Below are positions 1-11,962 of a stretch of 64,000 nucleotides of DNA, one piece after another. The DNA is taken from NCBI GenBank assembly GCA_036925085.1, contig JAUPFP010000037.1, positions 1,446,001 through 1,510,000 of the forward strand, in the 5' to 3' direction. Origin of the DNA: Brachycybe producta. Lineage: Eukaryota > Arthropoda > Diplopoda > Playtdesmida > Andrognathidae. The number at the start of each line of letters is the position of its first letter. The stretch's first letter is position 1. Position numbers and translations under genes: made by a program. The notes beneath the pieces were generated by a model that had not been told where the DNA came from, searched no databases, and was given only the letters and a program-made list of their open reading frames with translations.

Positions 1-162
1 CTTCCTAAATTAAAATTAATAATATTATTAAAATAATTATTTTTTAGACACTAGTATAATTGTTTTTTTTTTAATTATTATTTTTGTAATTTCCTGGCGG
101 AACCCTTACTATATGGCTTTGCAGAACCAAAGGGTTCCTCAGAACCACATTTGGTAAACAAT

Positions 163-359
163 GCCTTAGACACAGGCAATTAGAAAACGAGATGAACAGA
201 AGTTGGCTCCGTCCTTTTTATGACGAACGCAACTTCTAATTGGCTCCGAACTTTTCAACGTCGAACCACACAACAAATCAATTAGAAGTTGCCGTTCGTC
301 ATAAAAAGGGCGGAGCCAACTAATGTTCATCCCGTTTTCTAATTGCCTGTGCCTTAGAC
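163..359. mobile_element. MITE-4 copy 1, inverted-repeat element with 9-bp target duplication
   Basis: The element runs from 172 to 350 (179 bp). Its two arms of about 75 bp are inverted copies that start ACAGGCAATTAG and end CTAATTGCCTGT. It is flanked on both sides by GCCTTAGAC (163-171 and 351-359), a perfect 9-bp target-site duplication. It has no coding capacity, so it is a non-autonomous DNA element. A diverged second copy lies at 20070-20274. Confidence 0.85.
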
Positions 360-1923
360 TACCAGCATATTACAACCTCATTAGTCATTAGACTCATTAC
401 TTAGAAGCATTACAAGCCTCCACCTCCAACCTACATCACAGTTTGAGATGGGGAACACACCTCTTCTAGCAGGCCTTGTAATAATTCATTTGCTCTTCTA
501 GTTTGTTAAAAAATTTCAATTTCTTCTTGAAACTCAGATTAAGTAACTTTTTTTTTACTGCACGAAATAAATTGTTTCCATTCAAACAACGAACCAACAC
601 AATGTCAACCATTTTGGTTTATGTAAAAATGTTGGCCTGATGATCCGGTCCAACATTGTTGTGTTCGACCATTGGTCTCACTATTGGCTGTACTTTCTGT
701 CCCAACAATAGCTGAACCTGTCATATCAATGACTTGAGTCTGATATTAATGATTTTTGGGCCAATAAAAATTGGATCATTGTTGGGTCACAATTAAGTGG
801 GCCGTTGTTGGGCCCAGTATTGAGTGGGTAATTGTTGGTTGACTCTTAATCAGATCATTGTTAGGCCAATATTAAGTTGGGAAATATGTATTTTTGCAAC
901 ATTGGGCCAAAATAAATTTGGTTAAATTGGTTGTTGCCATAGTTTTGTTAATATTCGCTAACATAAATTCGTGCATTGGGCTAATATGCTGTGCTACTTG
1001 GAATTGGTTTTACTGGTCATTGTGGTCAGTTTGATACAATCCCTAGTTTGACAAAATCTCTCTACTGATTGATTGCATCCGTAGTATTGTACGGAGCTAT
1101 TGCATACGTGCAATAGCTAAACCTAGCTCGTGTTACTGAAATTTTTATACTGAGTTTATATCAGGTTTTTCAGGTAAGTTTTTTTGTTCTGCTTGAACAG
1201 ATACTATTGTATATAGATAGATGCATATGAAAGTGCATTGTACTGTTACACATTTCTTTTCCAATAATAACCTAGAGACCTACCTGTAATCCTTGGAAGA
1301 AGGGCCTGAGGGCTGAGGGGGAGAAGAAAGGAGGAGAGGAAGAGAAAGTTGTGTGTGTGTGACGGTGATCCATTTCACTTTTTTTTGTTACTTATTTGTA
1401 AAATAAGTAACGGTTTTTAAGAATTGATGGGGGTTGGGTGAAAATAAGGAAAACAGGGAGGGAGGAGGCCTCAGGGGTTCAGGTGTTTACTCTCTCTCTC
1501 TCTCTTTCTCTCTCTGAGCTCACGCCCTTTACTTATGAGGACCTTTTTATATATATTTATTATTAGGGGGGAGAAAAAGAGAATTTGGTCTGCAGCTAGA
1601 AACTAGAGGGAAAAAAAAACACTTCCGCATTTTCTCTTTTAACCCAAATAATAAGTTACTTTTGTTTATTAATTTCGAACACGAAATGCAAAAGTTGTTT
1701 ATATTATTCAGAATTGATTTATATAAAAAGGAGACATATTTTAAGACAATTGGAGGGTGAGTGGGTGATGAAGGGGAGGGGAAGGAGGGGGGGGGTTCAG
1801 GTGAAAATAAGAGATGTTAATGTGTTGTTTCAGAAAAGACAATGAAATGGAAATTTAAAGATGAAGATTTTACATTTGAAATCTTAATTAAGTTCATTAA
1901 GAATTATAATAACAGGTAGAAAC
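360..1923. other. Intergenic, no gene seen; minisatellite and purine/pyrimidine tracts
   Basis: I see no open frame with coding character. The stretch holds a diverged minisatellite (754-880), a GA-rich tract near 1310-1350 and a CT dinucleotide run near 1490-1516. The rest is unique AT-rich sequence. Confidence 0.6.
754..880. repeat. Diverged minisatellite, about 26-bp units
   Basis: Four or more imperfect units of 25 to 27 bp follow one another, each with a core like ATTGTTGGGCC followed by ATTAAG or ATTGAG. Weaker matches to the TTGTTGG and CAACA core extend upstream to about 570. Confidence 0.6.
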
Positions 1924-2266
1924 AGCAGTGCCATCTTAATGGGGGGGAGGGGCAACTGGGCTCAGGGCCTCCGTCTAAACTAGGGCCTCAGTCAGTTAAT
2001 TGTCACTATTTTCTGTATTTTTAAATCTTTAATTTCAATTTATCCGACATAAAAACATTTTACTATTTTTAAAAATAGGCCTATTTTACTTCCTAAAAGT
2101 CCTGTTCCAATATATACGATGGAAATCATCATGGAATCATCAATACTTTTTATATATAGAACACTGGTTCCTTGGGGGAAAAATGAGTTTATTTGTAAGG
2201 CATGGTTGGGGGCCTCAAATAAATCGTGTGCCAGGGGCCACAAAAGACTTAAAGACGGCCCTGAGA
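1924..2266. mobile_element. MITE-5 copy 1 (GGGCC-rich ends)
   Basis: The left end, GTGCCATCTTAATGGGG followed by GGGCTCAGGGCC, is matched in inverse by the right end, GGGGCCAC followed by CTTAAAGACGGCC. The better preserved copy at 20953-21140 has the same ends. The right end abuts MITE-1 copy 1. Confidence 0.6.
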
Positions 2267-2270
2267 AACA

Positions 2271-2645
2271 GTTTAAGGCGGGGTTTAAAGTATAAACGCA
2301 GCTCAAGCTCTTGATTATTTATGTTATTCGAGGTACAAAATGAAGAAAAAAACTTGAATGTGATTTAGAAACTAGAAGAGTAGCTCATTCACTTCAGGGT
2401 ATTTTTGTGTTGATATTTTTCAAAATAAATTTTTTATGCGATCATATTGCAGATGATATTTTTTTTTGTCTAAAAAAAGTTTATTTTGAAAGATATCAAC
2501 ATGAAAATATTTTTTAAGTGATTGAGCTACCCTTCTAGTTTCTAAAACACTTTCTAGTTTCTCGTAATTTTGCTTCTGAAAGCCATTATAGCTAGAACTT
2601 TTTTAAAAAAACCAGCTATCTGTTCATAAACCATTTTAACAAGAA
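2271..2645. mobile_element. MITE-1 copy 1, foldback element
   Basis: This is a nearly complete copy of the commonest repeat here. Its arms, about 150 bp long, are inverted copies of each other. The inner part reads TTTAGAAACTAGAAG, then TAGCTCA, then AAAATAAA on the left, and the reverse complement on the right (CTTCTAGTTTCTAAAACAC near 2533-2551). It has no coding capacity. The ends resemble TTTAAGGTGG and CCACCTTAAA of other copies. Confidence 0.8.
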
Positions 2646-2649
2646 AAAC

Positions 2650-3690
2650 GGATTATACGAAATATAACATCGGTCCGATCCATTAGAATAGAAAAAAATC
2701 TTTTTTTCTTTTAACACAAATTTTATTTAAAACGAAAAAAAAAATATTCTGGTTTCTACGATTTCGTGATAAACGGTTTTCACTTTATATGGAAAATACT
2801 GAAATTAATATTATTTTTTTAGCTTGAATTTTTTTTTTATTAATTTTTGTTAAAATCTTAATTCAAAAGAAAGTTTTAGTTGGATTTGTAAGTCACGTCT
2901 TTGAGAAAAAATTGTGGTAATCCACATTTTTAAGTCTTGACAGATAATAATAATAATAATAAAGAACCATTTTGAAAAGTTTTTTTTTTTTTAAATAAAA
3001 AGCAAAACGGAAGTATTTGTGTGTTGGCTTCTTCTATCTTGGACAAAAAGTGACCTATATTAGGGTGACCATGGTCACCCTCTGGCCAAAAAATGTGTAA
3101 CAACAACAAACAAAATAAGTGATGGTGGCAATTTTTTTTCCTGTATCTTAATATGGTGAGAACAGAAAGAAAAAAACCAAATGCAAATTTACAAATAGGA
3201 AGAGAACAACTTTTTTTGTTTAGAAATAATTAAATAAAAAATATTTTATTAGTTTTTATAAATTATATAAATCAGTAAAGAAATTATTGAAGTAAGAAAA
3301 AGGGAGGATAAGGCACTTTGAAAAAAAAAATTAATAATGAAAGATCACTGACATTTTTTCTGGAAATTTACAAAAATAAAAACCATTCATCTAGGTAGAA
3401 AGAATTTTTTTTAAAAAAGGAGATTAAATGAGGACAAATTAAAAGTGTAATTTTAAATAATTTAGCCCTGCTCAAAAAGGTCGTTAGGGGCTTTCGTACA
3501 AGTTCTTGGTGTTCAGAATGAACAGTAGACATGTTGAAGCCCCTCATCAGTGTTATCGACATATCTAAAAATAAGACTTCACCAAATGATGGAGCCATTG
3601 GAGCCCTGTTTTTAGACATGTTCATAATACTGATGAGAAAGTAAGATCCAGGATGCCAGGGCCCTACAAACAGTCCATTGCCATTAGTCT
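2650..3690. other. Intergenic, no gene seen
   Basis: AT-rich sequence with long A and T runs. A piece at 2640-2810 resembles the TTCGTG/AAACGG repeat family that forms an array at 54.9-55.3 kb. The short open frames here look random. Confidence 0.55.
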
Positions 3691-3695
3691 AGGAG

Positions 3696-3850
3696 ACTGA
3701 TTAAGCGCCAAACTAAATAAACAAGCGCCAAATTGAACAAACGCCAAATATTCGAATAACTGCCAAATTTTTTGGCATCAGTTCGACGTTTGTTCATTTT
3801 GGCTCTTGTTTAGTTTTTGCGCCTTCAGCATTGCTCCTGGCGCCAGGCTT
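3696..3850. mobile_element. MITE-8 copy, inverted repeat with GCCAAA motifs
   Basis: The left arm carries three GCCAAA blocks separated by about 20 bp. The right arm carries their inverse (TTTTGGC, CTTGTTTAG, GCGCC). A related element lies at 28418-28530. There is no coding capacity. Confidence 0.55.
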
Positions 3851-5049
3851 CAAATGGACGCCTTCAAATCTTATTTTAATCATTAAAATTTTATTTCCAA
3901 GTTTCCAAGTTATTAACAAATTTTATATTAATTAGTCAGAAAAAAAAAATGCTCTTTTAAAAATACGTTTCAGTCTTAATAAGACTATGCTAGATGCTAG
4001 TTTCACCACTGAATTCTAGCCTCTAACCAGGTTCTGCAACTGAAGAAAACTTGTTGATTTACTTATGAGTATAGTTGGGGGGGCACACTCGAGATTTTTG
4101 CTTCTGGCGCCAAAAAATTGCTATGCCAGTACTGGAGCTTGTTCAGTCTGGCACTTGTTAAGTGTGGCGCTAAATCAGCTCGACCACATGAGGATTGAGT
4201 GGAATTTGTGCCATAAATTGGTCATCCACTTAAGTCTTATGTTTTCTTTTTCGCTTTGTGATCTCGGGGGCTTATTATTACCCGACAACACCCATTTTTT
4301 TTAGACATAATTAGAAAACAAACATTAAAATTTCATGTTTTTTTTTGTTCTTCTCTAATACTTTTTATTTTTGTTTTCTAAAGTGAAAAATGTTTCAAAT
4401 GTGTTTTAAGATTTTTTTGAACTATTTAATTATACCGTATTTTTTACTTTTAATGAGGTGAGAAAAAAATTATAAGGAAATATCGAAAATAAAGCTTTTT
4501 TTTACAGAAATTCACAATTAATTAATTAAAATTAACTGATATTAAAGCTACAATAATTAGATCATGGTTATTTAAATAGGATTTTAATTTTTATATTGAA
4601 ATCCTAAACATTTAAATCAATTCAGGTTCATTTTTTTTGTATCAAAACAAAACAAAACAATAAACAAATATAATGCAAGATAAAAACAAGATAAAATATT
4701 ATTTATTTAAATATTATTTGATATAATTGTATTGAAATTCAGTTTTTAATGCGGAAGTTAAGAGAAAAAGTGATTTTTACATCCGTATTAATGTAATCAT
4801 AGTAGAAGAAACAGGTAAAAAAAAAATGAAGTATAAAATGACCAGGATAATCTTTTAGGAATACTTTTGGCTCCCACTGGTTTTATTTAATAATTCAACT
4901 ATTATTGCATATCATAAGTATATATTTTATAATATTAGGAATCTCTGTCAAGTAAATACAGAGACACACCCCCAACTGCAATTGATATTCAAATTTTCCA
5001 ATATAACGAAATAGTTAACCCTGGGACACTCAAATTGACTACAAAATTA
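3851..5049. other. Intergenic, no gene seen
   Basis: A further GCGCCAAA-like stretch lies near 4100-4180. The rest is AT-rich sequence without open frames of coding character. Confidence 0.5.
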
Positions 5050-5640
5050 ACCCAGAAATAGGGAGGACGAGCCCATCGGGCCGATGCCCGATGGGCCGCA
5101 CAGTTTGAAGACCGGATTAGATGTTGCATTAGAGGACCGATTTCATGATGAACCGCAGTTTTGAAGAAGAAAAAAAAATTATACTTTTCATGCGAATTTT
5201 TTTCAGAAGAAATATTACAAAAATTATTAAAAAAAAGTGTTTTAGAAACTAGAAATAGGTGGTGCTAATGTTTAAAATTTGTTTTTTCATGAAGATATCT
5301 TTCAAAATAAACTTTTTTTATGACAGTTTCAAAAAGGTGAAAATAGTTTTTCATGAAATGTCAATGGAAAAACCTAAAAATGTTTTTTTCTTCCTTCTAG
5401 TTTTTATTCATTTTTTCACTCAAAATGTGTTATTTTACTATTTTTAGATTGATTTTCTATTTTTTTTAAAAAAAATAAGCTTTCTGATCACTATACGATT
5501 TTCTTAAATTTTTATCGAGTTTCACCATAAAATCTTCTCTAATTTTGAAAAAAAAACTGGCCCTCAAACTCAGCTGCCCATCGGGGAACCAGTTCTTTTC
5601 CGTGAGAAGTGATATATTTACAAGAAAATTGAAGGTGTTG
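5050..5640. mobile_element. TE-6 relic with a decayed MITE-1 copy inside
   Basis: GC-richer ends (CGGGCCGATGCCCGATGGGCC near 5080 and GGCCCTCAAA through GCCCATCGGGG near 5560-5585) match the ends of the family seen again at 40.7, 56.6 and 58.0 kb. Between them, 5235-5410 holds a diverged MITE-1 copy (TTTTAGAAACTAGAA on the left, CTTCTAGTTTTT on the right). Confidence 0.5.
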
Positions 5641-5784
5641 TTTTAGAAACTAGAAGATTAATTTCTTGTCTATGATAGTGATTTCATTGATAAAGACCTT
5701 CCTGATTAATGTAAAATTTGAAAAAAATCCGAGAGGACGTGATCCCGAAATGACTGTCTTGTCAATTCGGCATAAATGACACAC

Positions 5785-6060
5785 ATAAAGGTGGGTCCAG
5801 ACGAGACTAGAACAGAACACCGAACAAACCATGTTCGCATAATGGATGTTTGGGGGGGGGGGAATGTTCGCCGAGACGTCCAAACTCTACTCCTGGCTCG
5901 AACACTGAACATCCTTTGTTGTGACGAGCAAAAACTGACAACTGGTGGACTCCAGGCCCGAACAAAAATGTCTTAACTTCTTACAGAGTTCAGAAAACTA
6001 TCTATACATTATTCGCGAACAGTGATTGATTTTTCTTTTCTAGTCTGTACCCACCTTAAA
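5785..6060. mobile_element. MITE-6, inverted-repeat element with a G tract
   Basis: The left end TAAAGGTGGGTCCAGACGAG is matched in inverse by the right end CTAGTCTGTACCCACCTTAA. A run of 11 G lies at 5852-5862. Open frames on both strands in this stretch are a by-product of its higher GC. Confidence 0.65.
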
Positions 6061-6960
6061 ACGATTTTCATGTTTGATACCTTTTTGCAATATACTTTTT
6101 TAAATGGTTTTATGGGCAATTATCAAATTTTAAGTTTTTAAGTTTTATCAAACGAGAACAATCAAAAAACTAGAATTTGTCATCAAAATATTTACATTTT
6201 TTTTTTAAAAAAATCAACATTAATAAAATGAATATTAAATTCATTTACAAAATATGACCAACAAGAGTTTTTATTTCACTACTTTGACTTCATTTGCATA
6301 TTTTACAATGGGATATTTAAAATAATCTAAAAAGGTGGTTGTTCTTTACAATAAAATATTAACAACTTTTTTTTTTTTGATAATGAGTTGTAAGAAATAA
6401 AATATTCAAAACTCGATTTTTACATGAACATAGTTTTGTTTAACTTTGATATAAAAAACATTTTAATATAACTAATAATTTTTGTCAAGTTCTAAAGAAA
6501 CATAAAAAATAAATCACTGGTTATTATGTAATGGAACGCCTAGTTAAGAGAACAACAAAAAATAGGGAATTTATTCATCTGGTTGAAGAGAAAGTGTTAT
6601 TTTGGGTGTGGATTTTATATATAATAATATGAGAAACATGTTTCATTTTAAAATGTTTGTGATTTTTTTATTTTGGAGGGGGTAGAAGGAGAGATAGTTT
6701 TGCAACAAATAAGAACAATTATTTAGTTATTTCATGTAATCGGAAGTAATTCTCGATTCGATGGTTCACCTACAAACGTCATACATTTTGATATTATTTT
6801 ACACCCATTCTGGATGCTTTGCTGATGGTGGTTGTTCATCATGATGATGATGATACACTTGGACCGGCCGCTCTCATTTTCGAAAAAAACATAAAAATCA
6901 AGACCCACCAGCATCACATGACCAATCTGAGCATGCGCAATTCAATGCTCCCAATGTCCA
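6061..6960. other. Upstream region of gene A
   Basis: AT-rich intergenic DNA. The last 200 bp (6740-6960) are less AT-rich and hold an ATGATG run, so this part may include proximal control sequence for gene A. I can support no named site. Confidence 0.4.
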
Positions 6961-6970
6961 TTCCAATTCC

Positions 6971-7010
6971 TATAAAAGCCAAAGAAAGTGCAACAGAAAA
7001 GTCAGATTGA
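6971..7010 (+). promoter_or_regulatory. Core promoter of gene A
   Basis: A good TATA box, TATAAAAG, starts at 6971. About 31 nt downstream, TCAGATT at 7002 fits an arthropod initiator. This would give a 5' leader of about 115 nt before the start codon at 7119. Confidence 0.65.
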
Positions 7011-7118
7011 AAAGTGGAAGAAATCCAAATAAGTCGGTTTCTTGGTTGGTTCTTCTTTTATATTTATTATATATTTTTTCTCAGTGGACCAAAAAAACAA
7101 AACAAAATTAGCTTCAAT

Positions 7119-9287
7119 ATGAATCCTCTTTTGGCAGTAAGTATATTGTGTATTTAAGTTTCTAGCTTTTTTTAAAAAAAAAAAGCTTAAAAGGTGGATT
7201 TATTTAAATTTGCTGCTGCTGAAGCAGTGGCTGAACATGGACTTATTTTCAGCCACCTTGTGGCACCCATAATAACCCTCCAACTATATGGACTTTTATG
7301 TCCCTCTGCCATAGGCCTATTTGGCTGCTAGCAGAGTACTAATTGTAATTGTAATTGTAAAGAGTTTCAGCTTCAGCTCAGGTTATGCAGAGAATGCTTG
7401 CAGAAGATGGCAGCACATTTCTGCTTCAGCTTGCTTAATATGCAGAGAGTGCAAGCCGAACCTCACAGCACATTTCTGATTTAACTTTTTACATATCCTC
7501 ATCTTCAGCTCATGAGTAAAATCCACCTTAATTACTAATTAATGTGCAGCAGTGCCACCTATTGACCTGAGTACATGTAATATAGAATTACATCTAATTC
7601 ATGGTTATAAAATTTTAATAATTAGCAACTGTTTAAAAAGATGCTAAATGTTTATAAAGTGGTTTGAAAAGCCACGCAATAAACATTTTTAAAACAAAAT
7701 TTTGAGTTTTTGAAAAACTTAACAATTGTTTAAAGATATGTTAAATTGCGTGTGTGGCTTTTTTTCGATCTTCCCACATAATTTTAAAACTATAACTTAA
7801 TTTTTTTTCATAAAAAATTTCTTGTTTTTCACCGGAAGTTAAGATTCGCATCAGAAATTACCATAAAATCTAGTTTTTTGTTTTCTATCTCTCTTCATTC
7901 TGGTTTTTATTTTCTTGTGGTCTTTTATAATAATTATTTCCCTATTTGATGACCTGGTTTCTTCCTGAGAAACAACTAACTAAAAACAAGGAGCTTTCCC
8001 ATATTGCTTTTGGACATAATGAAAGTAATCTTAATTCTTGTTTCATGTCTGGTAATTTTGTTTGATGCAACTGACATTTTTTTGTTGGTCGAGAGTGAAA
8101 TTTTTTAAAGATGACTACTTCACAAAAAAAATATTATAACCATGTCTAGATTGAGTAGTTGTTGTTTTAGGCATTCTACACATCGCCTAAAACAAGCATC
8201 TGTTCCGATTTGATTGTCAAAGTGGTGGCTGCTTTGCATATTGCCTAGTAATTGTTTAATATAACCAGTGATTGGTTCAGGTGTTAATTGTGAAGTAACA
8301 ATCACGTTTAGATCAACTAATAATTATGGGGTTTTTAAATCAAAAACACTGGTTAGAGGCTAGAACTCTAGTTGATAATTGATAGTAACTAGCCTCTAAA
8401 CAGCTTTTTTTGATTAGAAAAAGCATAATGCAGTTGTTCTAATGATGATCATTATAATTAATTAACAACTGGCACTTGGGCCATAAATTGAGAAACATTT
8501 GCTTGATATTGCATAAAAATCCTAGCCCCCCATGTTTAGGTTTCATTAGTTATTTGACGTTTTATCTTTTTTAAAAACAAATCTGAAGGCTTCCTTGGTA
8601 GCTGGATGTCTACTAAGTTGTGTATTCGCATTCCCATCTGGTGGTACAAATGGAGTTGAAGAATACCAGTTGACCGAAGACAGACCTACCATTGTTGCTA
8701 GTGGTGGCAACAACTTTGGATATGGAATTGGAATGGGAATTGGAGCTGTCAATGGAATTGTCAAATCGATCCTTTCAGCCGATAAGAGGGCTGAGAATTA
8801 CGCCATGTCTCGAAGTGGTGGAGGTGGCGGATACGGAGGCGGTGGTGGTGGATACGGAGGTGGTGGTAGTAGCGGCGGCAGCTCCATGGGTGGTGGACTC
8901 GTCTCTACTTTGATCAACGCCATTTCAAAACTTGCATCGAAAGGATTAGGAGTTAAACTAGGAGTTAACCTTCAGAATGAATTATACAGGGTTAAGAGTT
9001 CTGGAGATGATGATTATGGTCAGGGTGGTTATGGTGGTGGTGGAGCTAGTTATGGTGGTGGTGGAGCTAGTTATGGTGGTGGTGGAGCTAGTTATGGTGG
9101 TGGTGGAGCTAGTTATGGTGGTGGTGGAGCTAGTTATGGTGGTGGTGGAGCTAGTTATGGTGGTCAGGGAGGATATGGAGGAGGTGGTCAAGCAAGTTAT
9201 GGTGGTCAGGGTGGTTATGGAGGAGGTGGTCAAGCTAGTTATGGTGGTCAGGGAGGGTATGGAGGAGGTAGTCAAGGAGGATACTAA
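7119..9287 (+). CDS. Gene A: secreted glycine-rich structural protein, 2 exons
   Basis: Exon 1 is 7119-7136 (MNPLLA), followed by a perfect donor GTAAGTAT. Exon 2 is 8589-9287, after the acceptor TTTTTTAAAAACAAATCTGAAG. The joined protein has 238 residues. It starts with a signal peptide that probably ends at CVFA before FPSGG, so it is exported. Next come a small hydrophobic module (GYGIGMGIGAVNGIVKSIL, about residues 48-66), a dibasic KR near residue 72, a Gly-rich tract, a second hydrophobic module (LVSTLINAISKLASKGLGVK, about 105-124), and a long C-terminal repeat. The repeat has six GGGGASY units and then GGQGGYGGGGQASY units. No enzyme motif or Rebers-Riddiford domain is seen. A cuticle, silk or extracellular matrix role is inferred from composition and gene layout. 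The product family is not recognised. Confidence 0.85.
8270..8513. mobile_element. MITE-3 copy in the intron of gene A
   Basis: Read on the minus strand, it starts TGCAATATCAAGCAAATGTT and runs collinear with the element at 50798-51010. It includes a perfect 11-bp hairpin arm pair, TTAGAGGCTAG (8353-8363) and CTAGCCTCTAA (8389-8399). It ends only 75 bp before the splice acceptor of gene A. Confidence 0.65.
9028..9275 (+). repeat. Coding tandem repeats of gene A, 21-bp and 42-bp units
   Basis: Six nearly identical 21-bp units encode GGGGASY. They are followed by 42-bp units encoding GGQGGYGGGGQASY. Synonymous positions are almost unchanged between units, which points to recent expansion or conversion. 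Confidence 0.85.
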
Positions 9288-9451
9288 GAATTTAAATAAT
9301 AATAGATTTCACTGGAAAACAATAATTGAAGCTGCTTTTAATTAGTAACATTTATTACTAAAAGTGGGAAGTTTCATCAATTCTTTTTTTGATATTATTA
9401 TCAAATCTTTTCATAAATATTTCTGATTTTGACAAGTTTAATTTAAATTAA

Positions 9452-9457
9452 AATAAA
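9452..9457 (+). terminator. Poly(A) signal of gene A
   Basis: AATAAA lies 165 nt after the stop codon. No earlier canonical hexamer follows the stop. Confidence 0.55.
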
Positions 9458-9984
9458 ATTCATCAGCTGGTCAATTTGGGGGTAAAAATAGTTAATTACA
9501 TAATCACATCTCTTTGGGGGAAAAATGTATTTATTTATACAAACACTTGATTTTGGTATTCAGTCATTCACTTAAAATGTGTCTTAGGGAAGGTAAAAAG
9601 TAGATTGATATTTTTTTTTTGTATATTCTCATCAAAAGTATTCATTTTCATTATATTTAAATATGAGAATATTTAAATTTATATAAAAAAGTAATATTTC
9701 TTGTACATTATTTTTTTTTGTTTAGTCATTTCATATTTTTTTTGTTAAATATTTGACTTTTCTGTGTCCATTTTTTCTTATTTTTTAATATTGCTATTTT
9801 TTTCATTGTTTTAACATCTTCTGTGTTCTTGTTTTGTGCTCACTCTGTCTCTCTCTCTCTCTCTGTACTTTTTCTAGTTTCTATCTTTTCCATTCTTTGA
9901 AAAAAGTGCGAAAAATAAAATGTGAAAACTAATTTTTTTGTGTTTTTTCTGATATATTTAATTATAGTGGTTAATTTACAATTA

Positions 9985-10372
9985 AGTCGTGGTTTATGAA
10001 CAGCTCATTTTCGAACTAATCATTATTCTGTCTTTTATTAGCAAGAGAAACTAGAAGGGTAGCTAGCTTAATCACTTATGGGTATTTTCTTGTTGAGATC
10101 TTTTCAAAATAAAACTTTTTATAAACAAAAATTATTAAAAAAAAATATCGTTTTTATAATGTTCGGTCAATTTCAAACTGACAAAAATTTGATAAACTGA
10201 TAAAGTTTGAAAAAAACTGATAAACAGTTTATTTTGAAATAGATTAGCATGAAAATACCCTTAAGTAATTGTGCTAATCTTCTAATCTTCTAGTATCTAT
10301 AACACATTCAAGTTTTCCTTTATTTTGCGCCTGAAAGACACATTTTAAAAAGTTAAAACCACTTAAAAACTG
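9985..10372. mobile_element. MITE-1 copy 2
   Basis: Full-length inverted-repeat copy. The left inner arm GAAACTAGAAGGGTAGCTAG is mirrored on the right by TCTTCTAGTATCTATAACAC. Outer ends contain TGGTTTATG on the left and AAAACCACTTAAA on the right. Confidence 0.75.
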
Positions 10373-10985
10373 AATTTTTTTTGCGGGTCACTTACTAGTT
10401 CACAATAAACCCACCAGAAGGTGCTATTACACTTTTCAGCAGCCTTGTGAGAACAATTTATACCAAGATAAATATATAAAGGTAAAGCAACTCCACATTT
10501 GAAAAAACACGCCAAATGTGAGTGAAAAATTGTCTGTATTTTGAAGCTAGAAGGAAGTCATTTTGCACTAAGTACAGTTTGCGCCATCTATTGGCCACAC
10601 TCAGCCGTGGCATGAACTGTGTTTCCATATGAAGTGCGTTTAGTTGAGTTACCTGTTTTACATTATTTTACATATTAACTTAAACTTGTTTTCTTCTGCC
10701 ATCTGTTGGTGAACATTTTCTTTATGCGTTTTTGCACGTGACTTTTTCATTTTAAAATTATGCAAAACACTTTTCTAAATATGCAAATTTGCAAAACACT
10801 TTTCTAAATATGCAAATTTACAAAACACTTTTCTACATTATTCAAAACACTTAAAAAATTTTATGCTAAACACTTTTCTAAAGTGACAAAGAGGGTTTTA
10901 GTTGGAGGCTATCAATTTTCTTAGAGGTTATTAATTTGGTTCCCAGTCACTGCGAAGCATCGGTCGGTATACTTGGGTACTCTTT
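10373..10985. other. Intergenic with a 29-bp tandem repeat
   Basis: Between 10761 and 10885 about four units of GCAAAACACTTTTCTAAATA followed by TGCAAATTT occur, the last ones decayed. Upstream, TTTGCGCCATCTATTGG near 10568 is a phrase common in transposon debris. No gene is seen. Confidence 0.55.
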
Positions 10986-11900
10986 TAATGTAATCCCTTA
11001 ATAGGTAGCCTCCACCTTGTGACACCCTGTATTCACAGAGTTGTGGAACACCCTGTCAAAATTCCTTTCTGACAGTATGGCACCCCTTGGTGCACGGATG
11101 TCCAGACTTGGGTGGCCCAAATTTCTGTGTGAATTTGTGGCACCCAGTCAGACCGTGAAAATTGGGAAAAGAGTCCCAAAAATACTTTTCCTTTTAAGGT
11201 AGTGTTCTCAGCCTGGGGCAATGATTGGCCCTGTTGGTCAATCATTAAGCCCTGAGGTGACAGTTGCCCCTCCCAGGAGACCGAACAAGAGTGCCATGTG
11301 GCCTATGTGTGAGGACAGTTCATCAATGATTTCAAGAGTGTTCAGACCAAAACAGTCCTGGCTAAAGTAAGAGTTTTAAATAATGTAAAACAGTGTAGAC
11401 AGAATAATGTAAAGTATATCGGAGTAAAGATTATTTTATTTTACCTAAACTTGTGTAAGTGTTGTGTGTACACTAGGAGTTTCTGATGCCAATAAATCCA
11501 GGGACTACTGACAAGGGTGCTCAGACACTGTCTCAGTCCCTCTGCTTGGAGCCTCCAAGGAACCGAAAAAGGACGATAGTAGTGCCACCGGTTTTGTCAC
11601 GCCCTATACCGAAGATTCCCGAGAAGAGAAAGTCTTTTTGTGGACTTGAGAGTAGATGAACCCACTCGTGAGAGGACTCTAAAGTTCGAAATGTCGCGAG
11701 CGGTAAAAACATCCCTGGCATGCCCGCCAACAGAGTTGGCGGCACCACCGGTTCAGACTCGAAACGGGCCAAAGGGCCAGCCACGTCACAACCTTGAACG
11801 CTCGTTGTCCTACGAGATGGAATTGTTTGAAGTGGATGCAATCTTCTACCACACAAGTTTTATTAAATATTATTTACCCAGAGGTATTTCTTAGCGATTA
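10986..11900. mobile_element. GC-richer island, probable relic of a larger transposon
   Basis: This stretch is clearly richer in G and C than its surroundings. It carries frames open for about 70 (11033-11245, minus) and 107 codons (11533-11856, minus), and on the plus strand a reading that needs one frame change near 11648. No reverse transcriptase, integrase or transposase motif is recognisable. AATAAA at about 11492, followed by a segment like the end of a terminal repeat, makes a broken retroelement plausible, but I cannot assign a class. A lost host exon is the alternative. Confidence 0.35.
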
Positions 11901-11962
11901 TTTTTTACTCACTTTTATTTAACTTCATAATTTGTGAAATATTTGAAAATAACTGACACTGC

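Noticed and set aside
5650-5976. Overlapping frames on both strands, 66-77 codons
   Set aside because: They lie in the GC-richer MITE-6 and cross its G run; no coding character.
8977-9345. Val/Met-rich plus-strand frame and Thr/Ser-rich minus-strand frame over the repeats of gene A
   Set aside because: They are shifted or opposite readings of the GGGGASY repeat array. The in-frame reading continues a signal-peptide protein.
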